The position numbers were made by a program, and so were the translations under genes. 64,000 nucleotides of DNA from the NCBI GenBank assembly GCA_025454405.1, contig JALOON010000006.1, positions 124,001 through 188,000 of the forward strand, read 5' to 3'. This document shows, piece after piece, positions 36,901-44,915 of the stretch (positions are counted from its first letter, which is position 1; each line of letters begins with the position of its first letter). Below the pieces are notes generated by a model, which was given only the letters and a program-made list of their open reading frames with translations, searched no databases and was not told where the DNA came from. The stretch comes from Oscillatoriaceae cyanobacterium Prado104 (GTDB lineage: Bacteria; Cyanobacteriota; Cyanobacteriia; Cyanobacteriales; Microcoleaceae).

Positions 36901-37992
36901 ATGTTTGCCATCAAGCGAGCGCTCAAATTGAATAATCGGGAAGCGACCTTGATGGCAAAACACGCAGGGTTTCGGCGTGTAGTTTTTAATATGGGATTGA
37001 GCTTGCGAGTCCAAATGTACGGTGTTCTTGAGTTTTCCGACTCAAAGGTCATCAACGAAGTCAAGAAAGTTCTGACCAACCAAGTCAAGAAACAGCCCGA
37101 ATGCGCATGGATGAACCAGTTGTCTTCTCGTGTTTACCAAAATGCTTTGATTGACTTGAAGAAAGCATTCGCAAGGTATCGAGAGGGAAAAGCCGGTCAT
37201 CCGAAGTTTGCCAGCCGCCGGGACGGGCAATCTTTTACAGTTGATTCTTCTAATGGCAAAGTTTTGCTAAAAGCTGGCAATACTATCAAGATTCCCACGC
37301 TGGGAACTTTTCGGCTTGACGAACCACTCCCGCAGGGGTTGGCATCTCAAACTTTTACGATTTCAAAAGAAGGAAATCGCTGGTTTGTTTCTTTTTGCGT
37401 TGATGCTGAACGTCTCCCGGTTCAACAACCTAAAGGTTCCGTAGGAATTGACATTGGTATTAAGTCATTTGCCACCCTGTCAACTCAGCAGGTCTTTGAT
37501 GCGCCAAAGCCTTTGCAGCAAGCGAAAACCAAGCTTGCTACCTTACAGCGCAAGGCTCATCGGCAAATAAAAGGTTCTCGCAACCAACGCAAAACTTACA
37601 ACAAGATCTGCAGACTCCACGCACGGATAGCCTGCATTCGTAAGGATTTCCTTCACAAGTTGACAACTTATTTAGCGAAAACATTCAAGCTAATTAAGGT
37701 TGAAGACTTGAATGTTAAAGGATTGCTGGCGAATCACAAGCTGGCTGGAGCAATATCCGACTTGGGATTTTACGAATTCAGGCGACAACTAGAGTACAAA
37801 TGCAAAATGTATGGAGCGAGCTTAGTGCTGGTAGATCGGTGGTTTCCCAGTTCTAAGATTTGCTCGAATTGCACAGCTAAAAAAGATATGCCTTTGCAAG
37901 TGAGAAATTACGATTGTCCTGCTTGCGGCTTGTCAATAGATCGCGATTTGAATGCCAGTTTAAATATTTTAAACTGGGAACCCTCGGCTTGA
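36901..37992 (+). CDS. tnpB: RNA-guided endonuclease TnpB (OrfB)
   Basis: 363 residues, a normal length. The RuvC-like triad is visible: Asp in GIDIGIKSFATLS, Glu in IKVEDLNVKGLL and Asp in SIDRDLNASLNIL. The zinc finger is CSNCTAKK...CPACG, and the N-terminal FNMGLSLRVQMYG region is preserved. Nothing suggests decay. TnpB uses an RNA from the element's right end to cut DNA matching the flanking sequence, helping element retention. RBS GAAGAGG precedes the ATG. It runs opposite to the cas genes. Confidence 0.95.
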   Translation: MFAIKRALKLNNREATLMAKHAGFRRVVFNMGLSLRVQMYGVLEFSDSKVINEVKKVLTNQVKKQPECAWMNQLSSRVYQNALIDLKKAFARYREGKAGHPKFASRRDGQSFTVDSSNGKVLLKAGNTIKIPTLGTFRLDEPLPQGLASQTFTISKEGNRWFVSFCVDAERLPVQQPKGSVGIDIGIKSFATLSTQQVFDAPKPLQQAKTKLATLQRKAHRQIKGSRNQRKTYNKICRLHARIACIRKDFLHKLTTYLAKTFKLIKVEDLNVKGLLANHKLAGAISDLGFYEFRRQLEYKCKMYGASLVLVDRWFPSSKICSNCTAKKDMPLQVRNYDCPACGLSIDRDLNASLNILNWEPSA

Positions 37993-38102
37993 GGGGGATA
38001 GCCTGCTTACCTTGGGATGGTCGGCCACCCAACAGCGCAGGAAGTGAGTTCTGAATTTTGGCTAAAGATGGCTTTGGTCAAGTTTGGGTAAGTTTTACGA
38101 AG
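37940..38102 (+). ncRNA. Candidate omega-RNA region at the TnpB element right end
   Basis: In TnpB elements the guide RNA overlaps the 3' end of tnpB and runs through the right-end hairpin into flanking DNA. Here a nested hairpin (37998-38041) lies after the tnpB stop. A transcript through the end would carry antisense cas4 sequence as its guide. This is inference from position and folding; no homologous omega-RNA was compared. Confidence 0.4.
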
Positions 38103-38216
38103 CAGTTCTTCGACTTCTTCGAGGTAGAAAAGGCGGGGACAATAGGCGAGGGCGTGGAGGGCGCTGACGCGAATTGTGTCGTGTTTTTCTTCTGGGTTAT
38201 TGTTTGGTGTTTGCAT
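38103..38216 (-). pseudogene. cas4: Cas4 N-terminal fragment, truncated by the TnpB element
   Basis: 38 residues of authentic Cas4 (of a Cas4-Cas1 fusion): IRVSALHALAYCPRLFYLEE with the first iron-sulphur Cys, then VEEL, after which the frame runs into element sequence and stops at 38007. The RecB-like nuclease motifs, normally in the following 110 or so residues, are found neither here nor in the C-terminal remnant at 36544-36837, so Cas4 nuclease activity is predicted lost. The start lies 27 bases beyond the last CRISPR repeat. Confidence 0.9.
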
Positions 38217-38242
38217 GGGATATTATCCGTAAGGTTGTTTTG

Positions 38243-38425
38243 TGGGGAAGCGCCTAACGGCATCAAAGGTAATTTCAGAGCAGGGTTTCCGGTTTCCCGT
38301 CCTTGAGGGTTTGGTGATCAACGCCTAACGGCATCAAAGGTAATTTCAGTCATCTTGAGGGTGCTGGCAAAAGCGGTCGTGTTTTCCGAGTGATCAACGC
38401 CTAACGGCATCAAAGGTAATTTCAG
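38243..38425 (-). CRISPR. Small CRISPR array: 3 repeats, 2 spacers
   Basis: Repeat of 36 bases, in plus orientation beginning GTGATCAACGCC and ending AAAGGTAATTTCAG, at 38243-38278, 38314-38349 and 38390-38425. The last two are identical; the first has lost its GTGATCAA end (TGGGGAAG). Spacers are 35 bases (38279-38313) and 40 bases (38350-38389). The degenerate repeat at the low-coordinate end, together with minus-strand cas genes, implies minus-strand transcription with the leader above 38426, where TTATATAA occurs. The repeat contains the small dyad GCC-N4-GGC. Confidence 0.95.
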
Positions 38426-38829
38426 GCCGATCGCCGAACCACTTATATAATAAACCATCCACAGCGTTTTTGCAAGCACCTTTTCCTTCTAAATTTGCGA
38501 CACCTCCTATCAAATCCAAAGTAGCTCGATCGCCCTTTTCAAACCCTCACCCATCAAAGCTTTCAAACTTTGCAAGCACCCCAACACCTCACACAACAAC
38601 CTCAAAACCAATCGCTACAAACAATCCAGAGATTACCCGCAACCAAACACCCATTACACTCAGAGATCCTTGCACTCCTGGAAAGCAAAGCGCGATCGAA
38701 GAAACCGCGTTTTTTCAATATCCTCAGTTTTCACCGAGAATAGTCGCGAACAACCCGGTTTTTGCCTGAGTTTTATGGCAATTACTGAAGTCGGAGAACT
38801 CGCGCGATCGCTCAATTCTCAACTCTCAA
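38426..38829 (-). promoter_or_regulatory. CRISPR leader region
   Basis: About 400 bases between cas5 and the array, without a credible gene. On the minus strand an AT-rich box (TTATTATATAAGT, about 38442-38454) lies just before the first repeat and could be the array promoter -10. A pyrimidine/ACAACC-rich tract and a diverged AAACCCGGTTT element (38700-38770) fill the rest. Confidence 0.45.
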
Positions 38830-39483
38830 CTATGATATTGACTGAGGGCCGATCGAGCTCCAGCAATCGTTGAATGCCAGCGCATCCGCTAGGGACAAAT
38901 CCCCCGCATCAGCCAGAACATACCGACCCCACCGAGTCTTTTTAGAACCCGCACGATCGGTCCAGCAAGGCAGCGCTAAATACCCGTTTCGATCGGACAC
39001 CAACCACTCGCAAATATCTGCTTCAAAGTTCGATCGCCACAGCACAACAGAGTTAATTAAATCCCTGCTTTCACCAAGCGACAGCCCTCCAAATCTCCTC
39101 ACTGATTCTGGGTTTACCATAGCTTCTTGCAACCTTTCCAACAGCTTTGGTTTCCCAACATCATCGCCGGCATCAACCCAGATTCCCAAATCAATACCGG
39201 TTAGCAACTCTTGAAAATCCGGCCGCGCATTCCGCTTGTCAAACTCCTGTTTAGCAACTTTAACTCGGCGAATAGTGCGCAGGACAGTAGAACGATTCGG
39301 TTTCGATAAAAGCGCGATCGCAATTTGACAGCCGCAGTGAGAATAACGGTTAATTTCTCCCACCATTGACAGCAGCATTCCGTACACCGTAGCCGGAGGC
39401 GGCACCGGATAACTTTCCCCGTATTCCCGTGCATAGGAATGCCGCCAGCCAGCAACGGGAACCTCAATTCGCAACCCAATCAT
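38830..39483 (-). CDS. cas5: Cas5, DevS-type
   Basis: 217 residues from the ATG at 39483, which overlaps the cas7 stop by four bases (ATGA). An upstream ATG in the frame is rejected because the family begins IGLRIEVPVAGWRHSY. The N-terminal GESYPVPPPATVYGMLLSMVGE is the Cas5 hallmark (substrate-like loop after beta-1). Part of Cascade, capping the 5' handle of the crRNA. The sequence resembles the Cas5 of MYXAN/Dev systems. Confidence 0.88.
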   Translation of the reverse strand: MIGLRIEVPVAGWRHSYAREYGESYPVPPPATVYGMLLSMVGEINRYSHCGCQIAIALLSKPNRSTVLRTIRRVKVAKQEFDKRNARPDFQELLTGIDLGIWVDAGDDVGKPKLLERLQEAMVNPESVRRFGGLSLGESRDLINSVVLWRSNFEADICEWLVSDRNGYLALPCWTDRAGSKKTRWGRYVLADAGDLSLADALAFNDCWSSIGPQSIS

Positions 39484-40430
39484 GCCACCTCCTCGTTGTT
39501 GATATCCGACAAAATTACTGCTTGCAAATCCCTCACCGCCTGCTTGATTCCCGCAAATACTTTTACCCCAAGCTCTTCTAATTCTGCCACTTCTGGTTCC
39601 AGGGCGATCGCGCCTGCAATCCACACTTCATTTGGATCGATATCTCCCGCCTCAATGCGGCGAACTAAATCGGCTATTGACACTTTTCCTTGCCGATTTT
39701 CCTCAAAACAATAAAGCAACCGAGGAGCAAAATCGTGAGTCCACCTGAGTACCATACTTTCAGGAGAAAAATCGTAAAGAAACCGCGCGTGATTTCCCGC
39801 AACGCTTCCCAGAGAAGTTAAAGCATCCAAAACAGAAACAATCCGATTTGCGACTTTCAAACGGTGCGGAGTCATCGCAAAACCGTACTGATAGCGAGTC
39901 GCGTGCGCCTCGGTTTGATGGATAGACTTTCGGTCTTTTTTGCCGCTAGTCGAGCCAAAAAACATATCGCCCGTATCCGCAGTTAAAGAAATTGCGCGAG
40001 TCACTTCTAGCACTCCCCGGCGAGCAATACTTTCTCCTTTTCTGAGTTTAGCTTTGCCCTTACCTTTTTTAGGAGTTGGCGTTTCTTCGATCGATTCAGG
40101 AATCCCATCATTATTGATATCTTCCGCTGCTGCTTTCGCCTCCATGTAACCCAAAACATCATCATCAATGTATATCTCTGGATTAAAAACTCCTTCTTGA
40201 ACGCGATAGTTTTCATTTTTATCATCATCCCACTTGCGGTTGACTTCTTCTCCTAAAAACTGCCACTGATAGCGAATTGCCCACCGAATCGCTTCAGCCG
40301 AAACAGTAGTGCGCAGCGAATTTTTCCAAGCCAATCGCTGCAAAGTCGTGACGTTACCTTGATTTTCGCCGCGATTGTTGGCGGCGATACCGTAATTGGT
40401 CAAAATGTTGCCAAACAAATGATATGTCAT
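39480..40430 (-). CDS. cas7: Cas7, DevR-type backbone subunit
   Basis: 316 residues. The N-terminal YHLFGNILTNYGIAANNRGEN and the middle SLTADTGDMFFGSTSG with HATRYQYGFAMTP match the DevR/Cst2-type Cas7 that coats the crRNA spacer. The large loop around residues 85-140 (charged, KKGKGKAKLRKG) is a variable insertion. Gene order cas8-cas7-cas5 is as expected; it is preceded by an unusually long gap of 344 bases and overlaps cas5. Confidence 0.9.
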   Translation of the reverse strand: MTYHLFGNILTNYGIAANNRGENQGNVTTLQRLAWKNSLRTTVSAEAIRWAIRYQWQFLGEEVNRKWDDDKNENYRVQEGVFNPEIYIDDDVLGYMEAKAAAEDINNDGIPESIEETPTPKKGKGKAKLRKGESIARRGVLEVTRAISLTADTGDMFFGSTSGKKDRKSIHQTEAHATRYQYGFAMTPHRLKVANRIVSVLDALTSLGSVAGNHARFLYDFSPESMVLRWTHDFAPRLLYCFEENRQGKVSIADLVRRIEAGDIDPNEVWIAGAIALEPEVAELEELGVKVFAGIKQAVRDLQAVILSDINNEEVA

Positions 40431-40774
40431 GGTATTTCCTGTTTGATTTGCTTGTTGTGAATTACGACAGTTCGATAATGTTAATTGGGGATTTTTGGTG
40501 GGGTGGGGCGGGTTTATTTAACCTGCCTGCTGCGTTTGAAACTGTTGGCGAACCCTTTCAAGCTAGAAATCGAATATGCTGCGCTCGTTATTCGATTTCT
40601 AGCTTGAACCCTACAGGATTGTTGATAATGGTGCAAGATGTCATTTTCACCATCAAATTCCCAGTCGGTTTCAACCGACTTTCGCTATGAGGCAGGGGTT
40701 TAAACCCCTGCCGGACTCCAGAAGCTAGCCGATAAAACCGTGGTTTTTGAAACCCAAAAACCGCCCAATTTACC
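40431..40774. other. 344-bp gap inside the cas operon
   Basis: It holds the 20-bp inverted repeat and a second dispersed palindrome, AGTCGGTTTCAACCGACTTT followed by GGCAGGGGTTTAAACCCCTGCC (about 40670-40722), also seen after xfp (8201-8230). No gene. A promoter for cas7-cas5 may lie here. Confidence 0.6.
40557..40608. repeat. Perfect 20-bp inverted repeat in the cas8-cas7 gap
   Basis: Arms TTCAAGCTAGAAATCGAATA (40557-40576) and its exact reverse complement (40589-40608) with a 12-base loop TGCTGCGCTCGT. It lies between cas8 and cas7 and would form a strong hairpin in the cas mRNA. There is no T-run, so it is more likely an RNA-processing/attenuation element or a miniature repeat than a terminator. 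Confidence 0.85.
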
Positions 40775-42457
40775 CTAACGTAAATTGCGCAGGGATTTTG
40801 GCAAAGGCACACTTTCAACACCATCATCTTCATCATCTTCATCATCTTCATCATCTTCATCCTCATCTAAATCAACATCAGAATCTTCAGTTTCGCCCGA
40901 ATCGTCGCTTGACAATTGAGGTGGCAAACCAGCAGATTTGCGAGGTTGGTAACTGACAAGTGAAAGTAAAACTAAGTTTCTTGCCATTTCCCAATCATCT
41001 AATACGAAATTCCACAATTCTGCTGAATGTTCTTGCAAAACAGGCGAATATCCCGCCCAAGACCAAAATTCGGTGATGAAAGAACAAAATGCCGACAAGT
41101 TTTTGCAGCGAATCATTTTTCGCTGCACTTTTTCCCGTTCATCTTCGATCCGCTTTCTACCTAAATCTTTTCCGTGTTCGTCGCTAGCTTTTTGGCGTTT
41201 GGCTTCGCGTTTTCCCTGTTCCATAGATCGCCCGTAAATCCCTCGCAAAGCATCGTGACAAGCCTCAATAAATCGACCGTGCGATGCTTCTTTCCATGCT
41301 GCATATTTTACCATATCTCGAAATCCTTTACTTTCATAACACAGTCGATCGAACAATTCTTTGCTAGTTATTTTTACTGCCAATTCTCCATACCAAGGCA
41401 GTTGTTTAATTAAAGCACCAGCAATTACATCCTTAGCCAAACTGGGAACAATCGCACTGCCAGAATCGCCGTAAACTACATATTTATCTTGGAAAGCAGA
41501 TTGGGCTTGCTTGTAGGCGTTGCAGATTTTTGCAGTAGCAGTTACCAAATACTTGTCCGTCGGAGATTTTTGTTTTTCGTTCCAGGGCATTTTGCCGAAA
41601 ATCACGACACGACAGCGATTGACTCGGTAAGTTTTGGCAATGCTAACTGCTGATTCGTAAGTAACTAAAAAACGCAGCGCCGCATCTCCAATCCCGGAAG
41701 CATGAAAATCTTTGTAGGCTTGACAGCGTTTGGCGTAACTCATTCTAATCTCAGCAAACTCTTTGAGATTGAGGATTTCGGGAACTATCAAAGCCGCTGA
41801 TGCTTTCTCTCCTTTGGTGAACGATCGAATTTTGAAATAACAGCAAACTACGGGCGCGTAAAGCAAAACTAAAGCATCCACAGCGCTTTGTTCGATGCTA
41901 GTTTTGCTGGTAAAAGCAGTGTGTTTGACTGTCGCCCCAGGATTCAGCCAGCCCGCTACTGCTACGGGTTTTTCTATCAGGAAGCCAGTGCGGCTGTCGC
42001 ACAAGGTTTTTGCAAACTTTTGATGGCTGTATTCAGTTAGCGATTTATAACTTACTACTATCGGCAACTTGCCCTCTTCAATCTCAAATGTTTGAGATTT
42101 TACGCCGTCACTTTTAGACAGTATTCCCTGCTGCAAAAATGTATTCAACACCCCTTGATGCAGCGCGACTCTCGATTCGATCGACAAATTTTCTGAATCA
42201 ATTCCCCGAAAACCAATTAAGCCATCATCCAGCAAGAAAGACTGTTCTAGCAACCACTCAATTGCTGCTAAATGACTGCCTGCGATCGCGAGTTTTACTT
42301 CAGATTCGTCAAGCTGCCATTTGAGATTGTCATTGGCAATCTTTTTCTTGTCTAATTGCTGCAATGTCATGTACAAACCAGCCAAACCCGCCGCGTGCAT
42401 GTCCGTATAATGCGGGCTGTGCAAGTTAAGTATGATTTCAATTTTCGTACTGTTCAC
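40775..42457 (-). CDS. cas8: Cas8, Cmx8/DevT-type large subunit
   Basis: 560 residues. The N-terminal IEIILNLHSPHYTDMHAAGLAGLYMTLQQL is characteristic of Cmx8/DevT-like Cas8a1 proteins of MYXAN-type loci. It is the large Cascade subunit for PAM recognition and Cas3 recruitment. It starts 20 bases inside the end of cas3. The C-terminus is an Asp/Glu run (DLDEDEDDEDDEDDEDD, residues about 530-547) encoded by a CATCTTCAT tandem repeat; such an acidic tail is unusual for a nucleic-acid-binding subunit and may vary in length. Confidence 0.85.
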   Translation of the reverse strand: MNSTKIEIILNLHSPHYTDMHAAGLAGLYMTLQQLDKKKIANDNLKWQLDESEVKLAIAGSHLAAIEWLLEQSFLLDDGLIGFRGIDSENLSIESRVALHQGVLNTFLQQGILSKSDGVKSQTFEIEEGKLPIVVSYKSLTEYSHQKFAKTLCDSRTGFLIEKPVAVAGWLNPGATVKHTAFTSKTSIEQSAVDALVLLYAPVVCCYFKIRSFTKGEKASAALIVPEILNLKEFAEIRMSYAKRCQAYKDFHASGIGDAALRFLVTYESAVSIAKTYRVNRCRVVIFGKMPWNEKQKSPTDKYLVTATAKICNAYKQAQSAFQDKYVVYGDSGSAIVPSLAKDVIAGALIKQLPWYGELAVKITSKELFDRLCYESKGFRDMVKYAAWKEASHGRFIEACHDALRGIYGRSMEQGKREAKRQKASDEHGKDLGRKRIEDEREKVQRKMIRCKNLSAFCSFITEFWSWAGYSPVLQEHSAELWNFVLDDWEMARNLVLLSLVSYQPRKSAGLPPQLSSDDSGETEDSDVDLDEDEDDEDDEDDEDDGVESVPLPKSLRNLR

Positions 42458-44915
42458 TAGCTCCCGTTACCTCATTATAAATTACTGCATTTTTGGGTGC
42501 GATCGGATAAATTTTTTGAAATCTTTTCCAATCTTGTAGCTGGGAAATAGGGCGAGGAAGCCTTACCGGAACAGCCCAGCGCTGTGCTTCTTCAGATAAA
42601 GCCTTATTTTTGCTGGTGCCTTTTTTAGCCCTGCGCTGTTCGGCAAACTTCTTAATTTCTGGCAGATCTTCTGCTAAAATTACAGTAATCGTATTCCCAC
42701 CTTCTCGCAAAGGTTCGGAATGACTGCACCACAATCCATCAAGCCAAATCGAGTCAAATTCTGCGATCGGTTCGCCAGTAATTTTCAAAGCAGCATTCAT
42801 CAAATCAGTTTGGGAAATTTCCCCCAATTCAGCAAGTTCTCGAACAAATTCTTTCCCCGCTTTTATCTGTTCCTCGGTATAGGGATAGCGATTGCTAGGC
42901 GAGTAGAATATAGCCTTGCAGGTGCACCCCGAGGCAAGTATTAAATTGCCAGATTCATCAAAATCAACTTTGCGGTTGAGTCTCCCCAATCGTTGAATTA
43001 TCGCCGCAAATGTAGCAAACGGAGTTATCAATAAATCCGCGCTTAAATCGAGAGACATTTCGCAAATTTGATTGGTAACAACTAGAACGCCTTGATTTTG
43101 CTGCGAGAAAGCTGCCATGACTTCCTCATGTCTTTTGAGCCGATCTTTGTACCGATATCGTGCGTGGTAAACTAAAGGCAAAAAATCTAAATTCGGGTAC
43201 TTAGCTAACTCGCCGGAAACGTAATGATAAGTTGCAACGCAGCTTTTCACAGAATTGTTTACCCACAAAACCTTTTGCTTTGCTGCTAAAGCCGCCGCGA
43301 CATCCGCCATAACATCGCTGGAACTTTCAACTACTTGGAATTGATAGCGCGGCAAATCTTCCAAATCTTTCGGCCCCGCAATTTCGGTGATTTCTTCGCC
43401 TAATTCGGTCGCAACCTCCCGAATCTTTTGCAATTGTTCCCGAGTAAAACTAGCACTCATCAACAAAATCGGCGCGCCTTTAAAAGTTTGGATAAATCTC
43501 AGCAAAGCGCTAAACAATTTGCTGTCGTAAGCGTGAACTTCATCGAAAACAAATGCACCGAGGACGATCGCGATCCAAGCATACATCGGCTTGCGGTTGT
43601 TCTGCATCAATCCCAACACTGAATCTACCGTCCCGGTGATGAGTTTTGCCATCCAAGTTTTGAAACTTTGGAGTCTGTCTTCATTTTCAATGTGGTCGTT
43701 ATTTTCATTGATTAAAGCTTCGCAAACCTCTAAATCGATATTCGATCGCGAGTGCATTAATGCTTTCTCAACTTCCGTCTTCGCTGCATAATCCACAAAG
43801 CCTTGAGTTGCCGTCCCAGTAGTAGGATACAGCACAAACAGCTTGCGATCGACTGCCCAATTTTCCCCCCACAAATAAGCCGCAATAGTTTTCCCAGTAC
43901 CGCATCCAGCTTTTACTAAAGTTATTCTAGTTTTGGTTGCAGCCACCGACTTTTGAAAACCACGGGGCTGCTGTTTCTTGAGTCGGGAATCGATAACTTG
44001 CCGGATCTCTTCCCGGCTTAATACTTGCTGCAAAACTTTCCTCAACCATTCCCGCTGATTTGGAATCTGAGGTATTGCAGATCCGGCAATATCGGCAGCA
44101 ATGACAGTGGCTTTGACTGCTGCAACAAACCGCTGGCGATCGCTATTTTTTTCAATAGTTTTTGCCAGGGCTTCGCATTCGTCCGTCACTGCCCCTACAG
44201 CATTCGTGAGTTCTTCAGGCGTCCAATTTGATTTTTTAACTTTTGGCAGTTTTGGCGGCAATTTTAACTGGCTTCCCGTGCCAATTTTGAGCAGCGCCCT
44301 AAAATCATCTCGGATGGGTTTTACATCTGGTTTAGCAGTGGCTTTGTGCTGGCAAAATACATAAAGCGGGGCATTGCCGCACTCTTTGGTTTTGACAAAT
44401 TCACGGTTTGGATCGAGTTTGAGATGGTGTCCGATCGCCCCCCAAACTGCTACTAACAAATCAACATCCTCGCAACTTTCCAGCCACTGCCGGAATTCGG
44501 GAATTTGCAGCACCATAATCGCACTTAAAATTTCGTGCCTAATTATTTGATCGACTTGGTGTTTTCTGTTGCTTGGCAGTTGCTTTTTAATGATTTTCAA
44601 CCAGTCAAGCTCATTTATTTTGTAATGCACGGATTCGGTTGCCATCAATCCCAAAAAATGCTGGTTGGCTTTCCCCCAATCGTGAATGTAGCATCCCATC
44701 AAAGTTGTTTTCAGCAGCGGGAGAGACCATTCATTTTTTAAACCTAATTGCAGGAGGATAACAGGCAGCAATTGACAGAGAATAATTTCGCCCGATCGAT
44801 ATACCGCAGCAGTATGTCCGGGCAAAAAGAAAGTTTCGCGAATTTGCTTGGGGCGATCGACAAAATCTGCGGGCAAAGACTTAGCAAAAAGTCGGGGAAA
44901 ATTCACTTGTTTCAT
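42438..44915 (-). CDS. cas3: CRISPR-associated helicase/nuclease Cas3
   Basis: 825 residues. N-terminal HD nuclease: FFLPGHTAAVYRSG (His) and CYIHDWGKANQHF (HD). Helicase core: Walker A KAGCGTGKTIAA (about residue 335), DEVH box FVFDEVHAYD, SAT-like LLMSASFTRE, and the C-terminal helicase motif QRLGRLNR. Degrades target DNA after Cascade binding. The start overlaps the cas6 stop by four bases (ATGA), indicating translational coupling. Confidence 0.95.
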   Translation of the reverse strand: MKQVNFPRLFAKSLPADFVDRPKQIRETFFLPGHTAAVYRSGEIILCQLLPVILLQLGLKNEWSLPLLKTTLMGCYIHDWGKANQHFLGLMATESVHYKINELDWLKIIKKQLPSNRKHQVDQIIRHEILSAIMVLQIPEFRQWLESCEDVDLLVAVWGAIGHHLKLDPNREFVKTKECGNAPLYVFCQHKATAKPDVKPIRDDFRALLKIGTGSQLKLPPKLPKVKKSNWTPEELTNAVGAVTDECEALAKTIEKNSDRQRFVAAVKATVIAADIAGSAIPQIPNQREWLRKVLQQVLSREEIRQVIDSRLKKQQPRGFQKSVAATKTRITLVKAGCGTGKTIAAYLWGENWAVDRKLFVLYPTTGTATQGFVDYAAKTEVEKALMHSRSNIDLEVCEALINENNDHIENEDRLQSFKTWMAKLITGTVDSVLGLMQNNRKPMYAWIAIVLGAFVFDEVHAYDSKLFSALLRFIQTFKGAPILLMSASFTREQLQKIREVATELGEEITEIAGPKDLEDLPRYQFQVVESSSDVMADVAAALAAKQKVLWVNNSVKSCVATYHYVSGELAKYPNLDFLPLVYHARYRYKDRLKRHEEVMAAFSQQNQGVLVVTNQICEMSLDLSADLLITPFATFAAIIQRLGRLNRKVDFDESGNLILASGCTCKAIFYSPSNRYPYTEEQIKAGKEFVRELAELGEISQTDLMNAALKITGEPIAEFDSIWLDGLWCSHSEPLREGGNTITVILAEDLPEIKKFAEQRRAKKGTSKNKALSEEAQRWAVPVRLPRPISQLQDWKRFQKIYPIAPKNAVIYNEVTGASEQYEN

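Larger units (their letters stand above)
36838..38102 (+). mobile_element. TnpB-only IS200/IS605-group element inside cas4-cas1
   Basis: The element lies between the Cas4 N-terminal fragment, which stops matching at about 38102, and the Cas4 C-terminal fragment, which starts at about 36837. It holds a single tnpB and no tnpA. After tnpB, 37990-38035 folds as a nested stem (CCTGC...GCAGG outer, GGG...CCC inner), as expected for the right end. About 60 bases precede tnpB. The exact ends are uncertain: TTAA (36838-36841) or TTAC (38095-38098) may mark target tetranucleotides. Cas4 sequence is also missing at the site, so an insertion alone does not explain the structure. Confidence 0.8.
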
